Source of the DNA: Pseudocercospora fijiensis CIRAD86
Taxonomy: Eukaryota; Ascomycota; Dothideomycetes; Mycosphaerellales; Mycosphaerellaceae
NCBI RefSeq assembly: GCF_000340215.1
Contig: NW_006921534.1
Coordinates: 4,091,041-4,155,040, forward strand
Direction: 5' to 3'
Length of the DNA stretch: 64,000 bases
Below, piece by piece: positions 60,401-64,000 of this stretch. Position numbers and translations under genes: made by a program. The notes under the pieces are model-generated. The model made no database searches. It was not told the origin of the DNA and worked only from the letters and a program-made list of their open reading frames with translations. Numbering within the stretch: position 1 is the first letter of the stretch; every line of letters begins with the position of its first letter.

Positions 60401-61300
60401 GCTATTAATACGATCCAGACCTTTAGATAGCTATCTGTAGCTAATCCTAAGGCTATCGATTATTAGTAGTAGATCGATACTAGCCGCGAGGGTATTTATT
60501 AGTACTAGCAGACTACTAACGATCTTCTAGCTGCCCTTAATTCTCTTAACTTCTCGCCTAACGATAAGCTTAGACCGAACGTCTTCCTATACTCCTCTAA
60601 TAAGTACCTTGTTACTACGCTTATCGACCCTTGTACGGCTACTATATAGACTTAGAATTTATAGCTAGATAACGCTAATAGAGACCGCGCAATCGGCCCT
60701 CTTAGTATACGTCTCGTTATAGCTTTTGCCTATCTACTCTCGGCGTTTCCGGATGCCTAGGCTACTAGCTAGCTATCCGGTAGTTAGCAGATACATTAAG
60801 AGGTAGACTAGGTTATACGATAGGCCGATGCGTATAGCTATAGTACAATTGCTATTAGTAACGCGGTTCTTCTTATATAGGGTTAAGTTCCTTAGTAGGT
60901 TCTCGGCGATAAATCGCATCTCCGAGCTTACGCTCTTAATCTTCGTACCTAGTACCTAGACACGCTATATAATAGTATAGATTAGGACTTCCGACCGCCC
61001 GTATCGATACTAAGCATCCCTATAATGCCTTCTATCTAGCTAAATGAGTTTAGTATAGCCTATTATCGGCAGATCGTTAATAAAGTAGAATAGAGGCGTC
61101 TCTAGGTATAGCGGAAGGCGGAGGCGGATAAGCAAATCTAGTAGTACCTAGCGAAGGAGGCTACTAAGGCAGCTAGTAGAGATATGTCGAGTTTAGAGCC
61201 TCCGGTGCCTTTAGAGCAATTTAATTTCGAGGGAGGTAACAGCGACGCCGATATAGATATAGATAATAATAATAATAATAATAATTATAATAAGTAGTAA
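57470..61300 (+). pseudogene. Helitron protein, C-terminal part: Pif1-type helicase with long extension
   Basis: Plus-strand reading through TAG resumes the Helitron protein. Helicase motifs are a Walker A 'DGAGGTSK' near 57780 (family GxGGTGKS), 'YIILNEKSIVSQ' near 58035 (a decayed Walker B), 'GINIIIFSDFCQLTPV' near 58130, 'LTVYKAQGITLDRA' near 58885 and 'GLIYVAFSRVKS' near 58970, the last two being the ends of Pif1/RecD helicases. Beyond about 59100 the same frame continues for roughly 730 codons with no recognised domain, rich in helices. It ends with an Asp/Asn run (61243-61290) and TAG TAA near 61295. Confidence 0.88.
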
Positions 61301-61345
61301 GGCGTACGTAGAGACACGAGATAAAGGCAGAGCCTTTATTTAAAT

Positions 61346-61415
61346 TAAGTCGATTTAGCGCATTTCTACGAAAACTACGCTAGCAAAAGTAATTAACGCG
61401 ATAACGACCGTAGCT
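61346..61415 (+). repeat. right copy of the subterminal direct repeat of the Helitron
   Basis: Matches 38091-38162 (shared TTAAGTCGATT, CTAGCAAAAGT and CGATAACGAC blocks) in the same orientation. Confidence 0.75.
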
Positions 61416-61431
61416 TCTAATTAGCTAACTA

Positions 61432-61460
61432 TAAGGCGAAAGCTTCGCTCGCACTTCTAG
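61432..61460 (+). repeat. right end of the Helitron with 3' hairpin
   Basis: GGCGAAAGCTTCGCTCGC then ACTT and CTAG. It is the inverted counterpart of 37069-37097. The short hairpin 8 bases before CTAG is typical of Helitron 3' ends, though CTAG alone is common in RIP-mutated DNA. Confidence 0.6.
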
Positions 61461-61870
61461 GTACGCGTAGCCGCCTAGGAGCACATTTTTTTAAACCTTA
61501 TCTATCTAGGTCGTGCCCTTAGTAGCTAGAATATCGATTATAAAGTCTCTTATATATAGTAGCACCTTCTTCGGTCGTCCTAGTTTGCCTTAGAAGCTAT
61601 TAACCGTACTATATCTCTTTAGATTAGTGCTATAAAGCTTTATAGTAGTAAACGACTCTCTTTTATTCTTCGAGCGCTACGACAACTATATATCCTTCGC
61701 CGATATACCTTCTATTAATAACTAGCCGATAATTGCCTTATTTTGCTCGGTAAGGGGCGCTATAGCGACGGCGAGGTCTATAGCGCAAGGCGGTAGTAGA
61801 AAATCGGTAGAGCGACGGCAATAATATAAACAAGTAACAATACTAATTATTAGAACTATAGACTGGATAC
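61461..61870 (-). pseudogene. Tc1/mariner transposase, first (N-terminal) piece
   Basis: Minus-strand reading gives 'LTEQNKAIIGQLLIEGIS' followed by a decayed helix-turn-helix, then 'GRPKKV' (family SGRPRKL hinge), 'YIRDFIIDIL' and, at the Helitron border, 'LLGGYAY'. It continues in frame at 37068. The original ATG is not obvious; RIP would have turned ATG into ATA. The upstream ATG at 61979 lies in normal-looking DNA and is probably not the real start. Confidence 0.75.
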
Positions 61871-62485
61871 AGCGACAGCAATGGTTCGGTTTACTACCAA
61901 AATTAGTATAGAAGGCAAAACTGAAGTGGTGCGGCTCAAAAAGCCCGGGGTTTTTGAAATTGAGAATAGGCTGCGCCAAGAAAAAGCTCCTCGTCTCGTC
62001 TCTGCATGGTCTAGCAGTACTGCAAAGTGTAATTCTGAATAGTTCCGTCTAGACTCTAGTGCCCGTTGGGAGAACATGAGGCTGACACAGCATTATTACT
62101 AGATAATCAGAAGTGGTCGCGTGCCTATGCAGTCTCTTCCAGACTCCGCCTTCCACACGCGTCTGTGGACGCAGTAGATGTGGTGCACCAACAGACCGTT
62201 CCCGCCGCAGAAAGCACTATACAAGCTCACCCAGTTCAAATTCTGCTCAGCATTGCTTGGTCCACCACCCAGTGGCTCTCATGCTGTTGGTGCGAATCTC
62301 TCCCACCATTTGGATGTACCCGAAGCGAAGCGGCGTCACTAGTAGTCCACATTGTCACGTGCAAATCCACCGGGTCTGCTTGGTCTGAATATCAGCAGAT
62401 GATGCTGGCAGAATGATCTTGTGGGCTCGGAAAGGCGTTCAATGCGACCTCTGGCTGAGCTTGGGAGCACTATAGCCCAAGTCCT
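61871..62485. other. intergenic, normal composition, 3' of the Stealth gene
   Basis: Ordinary CA and TG content returns here. Several open frames on both strands overlap without recognisable features. It may include the right end of the Tc1/mariner element; no inverted repeat could be confirmed. Confidence 0.5.
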
Positions 62486-64000
62486 TCAGCCAATCTCGGC
62501 CTTCGCTTCGAACTCGCTTGGTTCGGGTAGTAATCCTTCCAAAAGCGTCTTCATCGTCGACTGCAGCGCCAGAACATCGGATTCATCGGTGCTTGCCACA
62601 TCATCGTTCAAGCAGAGCTGACCGACCTTCTTCTTCTTAGTCAGCAGTCGCTTGATCAAAGTGTTCTCCACTTGCTCAGCATCGGTGACCATTACAAATA
62701 AGCCGTCTGGCTCATTGATAACGTATTGATACCGCATAAGAGCTTTGACCACTGTTTGAAATGCTTTGGGTTGCGTGTCGGCATTTGGAAGCAAAGGCTC
62801 AAATCCTTTTGCGACTTTGTGAAGCAAGATCTTGATCAAGCAATCGCCACATTCGGGTTGTTGTCTTGCGACCCGATCCAGCATGGCAGCGGTGGAAAAT
62901 ACTGGGGTGTCGCGATGGTTGGAGAAGCCTTCAACTGAGAATCCAGGAGCTAAGCAGTCGTTCACATCGAATGCGAAACAATCTGCATCTTTGATCATGG
63001 CCGGTCCGTCCATTGAGGTCCAAAGAATATCTAGATTGACCTTTGGTGGCTCTAGACCAGCATCCTCGAGGATATCTCCATAGTGGTAGAAGTTTCGCGC
63101 CCGAAACGAGGATTTGCTCTCGTTCTGCAGTCCTTCCTCAAGATCACTCACGACCTGCTGGCGTTCGTCCCAAGAAAGAAATCCGTCCTGGTCGGGGTCG
63201 CTTCGATGAATCAAATAGCTCCATAACAAAGCTTCCCGATGCCTCTCGATTGTGTAGTGAAACGTGGCAAACCAGGTATATAGCTGGAATCCGAAATCGC
63301 CTCTGAATCTCGAGCAAGCAGATTGTAGTGCCGGACCGGGGAATGACTGCATTGCTTCACGTGTAATCCTGCGAGAAAGCGAGTGACCAAAGTGTGCTTG
63401 TCCTTTCCGTTTGCGAGCACCAAATCGCCGGTTGAGGAGCCAAGACGTGTATATCAACCACGGCTTCTCTCCAAACCTCTTCGCATCGGCTTCGTTGGGC
63501 TTATGAAGAGTGTTGTAAGAATTGGTTTTGAAGGCGACGAGAGGGCCGAACAGCGGAGAATACAGGTCTGATGCTGCATGTGGGCGTCCCAGAAGCATGT
63601 CATCTGACAGCGCAAAGAGCTGTGATGGTCAGCATAAAAGGTGCGATTCTGAGACACCATTACTCACTCTGTCAACGCGGGACTCGGTATTGTGCAGCTG
63701 ATTCTCAATGGAGATGGAATTGAAAGTCGGCAGGCATCCTTTCTTGTCATGCTCAAAGTAATCCTCCTGAGTCAAAACCTCGAACGCGTTTCCAGCACTT
63801 CCAGCCAGCCAAGTCGGCGCTTGCTTTGTGGCATTGCCTGCCGAAGTGTGCAAGGAGTTGACCAGCACCTGGATCTTGTTCTTGAATGGCGCGTACTTCT
63901 CCACGCTACGGACCGAGTACTTCAACTCGTCCCAGTCTCTGTAGCGATTTTCACCATGACTGGCGATCCACGCGCCCTCTTTGTCGTTCAGTGTGGAGTT
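62486..64000 (-). CDS. Stealth-family sugar-phosphate transferase, C-terminal part (5' cut by window)
   Basis: Two exons in the window: 64000-63668 (open at the edge) and 63619-62486, with a 48-nt intron (GTGAGT..CACAG). This gives 111 + 377 residues. Stealth conserved regions are visible. CR2 has 'NRYRDWDELKYSVRSVEKYA', 'QVLVNS', 'PTWL' and 'LPTFNSISIENQLHN', and 'LFALSDDMLLGRP' forms across the splice. CR3 has 'REAMQSFPGPALQSACSRFR' and 'GFQLYTWFATFHY'. CR4 has 'GQLCLNDDV' followed by 'LLPEPSEFE'. Between CR3 and CR4 lies an EF-hand-like loop 'DPDQDGFLSWDE'. Fungal relatives transfer xylose-phosphate to mannose, and animal GNPTAB transfers GlcNAc-phosphate. A Golgi glycan role is likely. 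CR1 must lie beyond 64000. The frame is intact. Confidence 0.92.

Larger units (their letters stand above)
37069..61460 (+). mobile_element. Helitron (Rep/helicase rolling-circle transposon), split by element W
   Basis: The plus strand carries, before W, a DUF6570-like block and a Helitron Rep domain and, after W, a Pif1-type helicase with a long extension. The ends were placed by two facts. The Tc1/mariner frame continues directly from 61461 to 37068. The two borders are also inverted copies of each other (37069-37097 and 61432-61460), each starting CTAG. The right end has a GCGAA..TTCGC hairpin at 61436-61448 followed by CTAG at 61457-61460, as expected of Helitron 3' ends. A leading T at 37068 would give the usual 5' TC. 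Subtracting W leaves about 10.6 kb. Exact ends are uncertain by 1-2 bp. Confidence 0.8.

Noticed and set aside
37069..61460. Cut-and-paste transposon with CTAG target duplication
   Set aside because: Dropping one CTAG would break the host transposase frame, while the frame is kept with no duplication; the internal genes are Rep and Pif1 helicase, as in Helitrons.
14205..61870. Centromere or other AT-rich chromosomal domain
   Set aside because: GC content stays moderate because CpG is kept, and the whole island resolves into nested transposons.
61722..61979. 85-codon minus-strand open frame as an intact small gene
   Set aside because: Its second half is the RIP-mutated transposase N-terminus and its first half is normal flanking DNA, so the frame is a chance fusion.
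62066..62416. Plus-strand frame of 116 codons
   Set aside because: It overlaps another open frame in the same region and has no recognisable features; it probably lies in 3' flanking DNA of the Stealth gene.

Overview
The window is nuclear DNA of a filamentous ascomycete, probably a dothideomycete (the class is my inference). The genes have short introns (48-69 nt where placed) with GT..AG ends and CTAAC/CTAAT-like branch sites, and the repeats carry a strong repeat-induced point mutation (RIP) signature: CpA/TpG largely replaced by TpA, CpG kept, and coding frames broken almost only by TAG/TAA.

Layout. (1) 1-1240: edge of a RIP-mutated repeat. (2) 1241-14200: normal gene-dense DNA with a DUF7918-type protein (reading frame interrupted once), a TatD-family hydrolase (3 exons), a secreted glutaminase A-type protein (4 exons), then a run of glycan genes: GT25 (3 exons), GT32/Och1-like, an acyltransferase-3 membrane enzyme, and GT34 (3 exons). 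(3) about 14200-61870: one large RIP-mutated transposon nest. (4) 61870-64000: normal DNA again, with the C-terminal part of a Stealth-family sugar-phosphate transferase whose 5' end lies beyond the window.

The nest can be unpicked. Its substrate is a minus-strand Tc1/mariner (DD34E) transposase gene, found in four pieces: 61870-61461, 37068-36788, 29636-29469 and 17211-about 16930. They join in frame when three insertions are removed. These are Y (17212-29468, Ty3-like, minus strand, 279-bp LTRs, 4-bp ATAG duplication), Z (29637-36787, Ty3 chromovirus, plus strand, 196-bp LTRs, CTATA duplication, apparently self-primed), and a Helitron (about 37069-61460, plus strand, inverted ends). The Helitron is itself split between its Rep and Pif1 helicase parts by W (43676-57469, Ty3 chromovirus, minus strand, 171-bp LTRs, CTATT duplication). 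A separate RIP-mutated plus-strand reading frame of unknown identity fills 14200-16400.

Five proteins of the normal DNA (GT25, GT32, acyltransferase 3, GT34, Stealth) fit one theme, the building and decoration of a cell-surface or secreted glycan in the Golgi. The nest now lies between four of them and the fifth. All transposon genes here are dead; the three reverse transcriptases each have one catalytic aspartate changed to asparagine by a RIP-type change.
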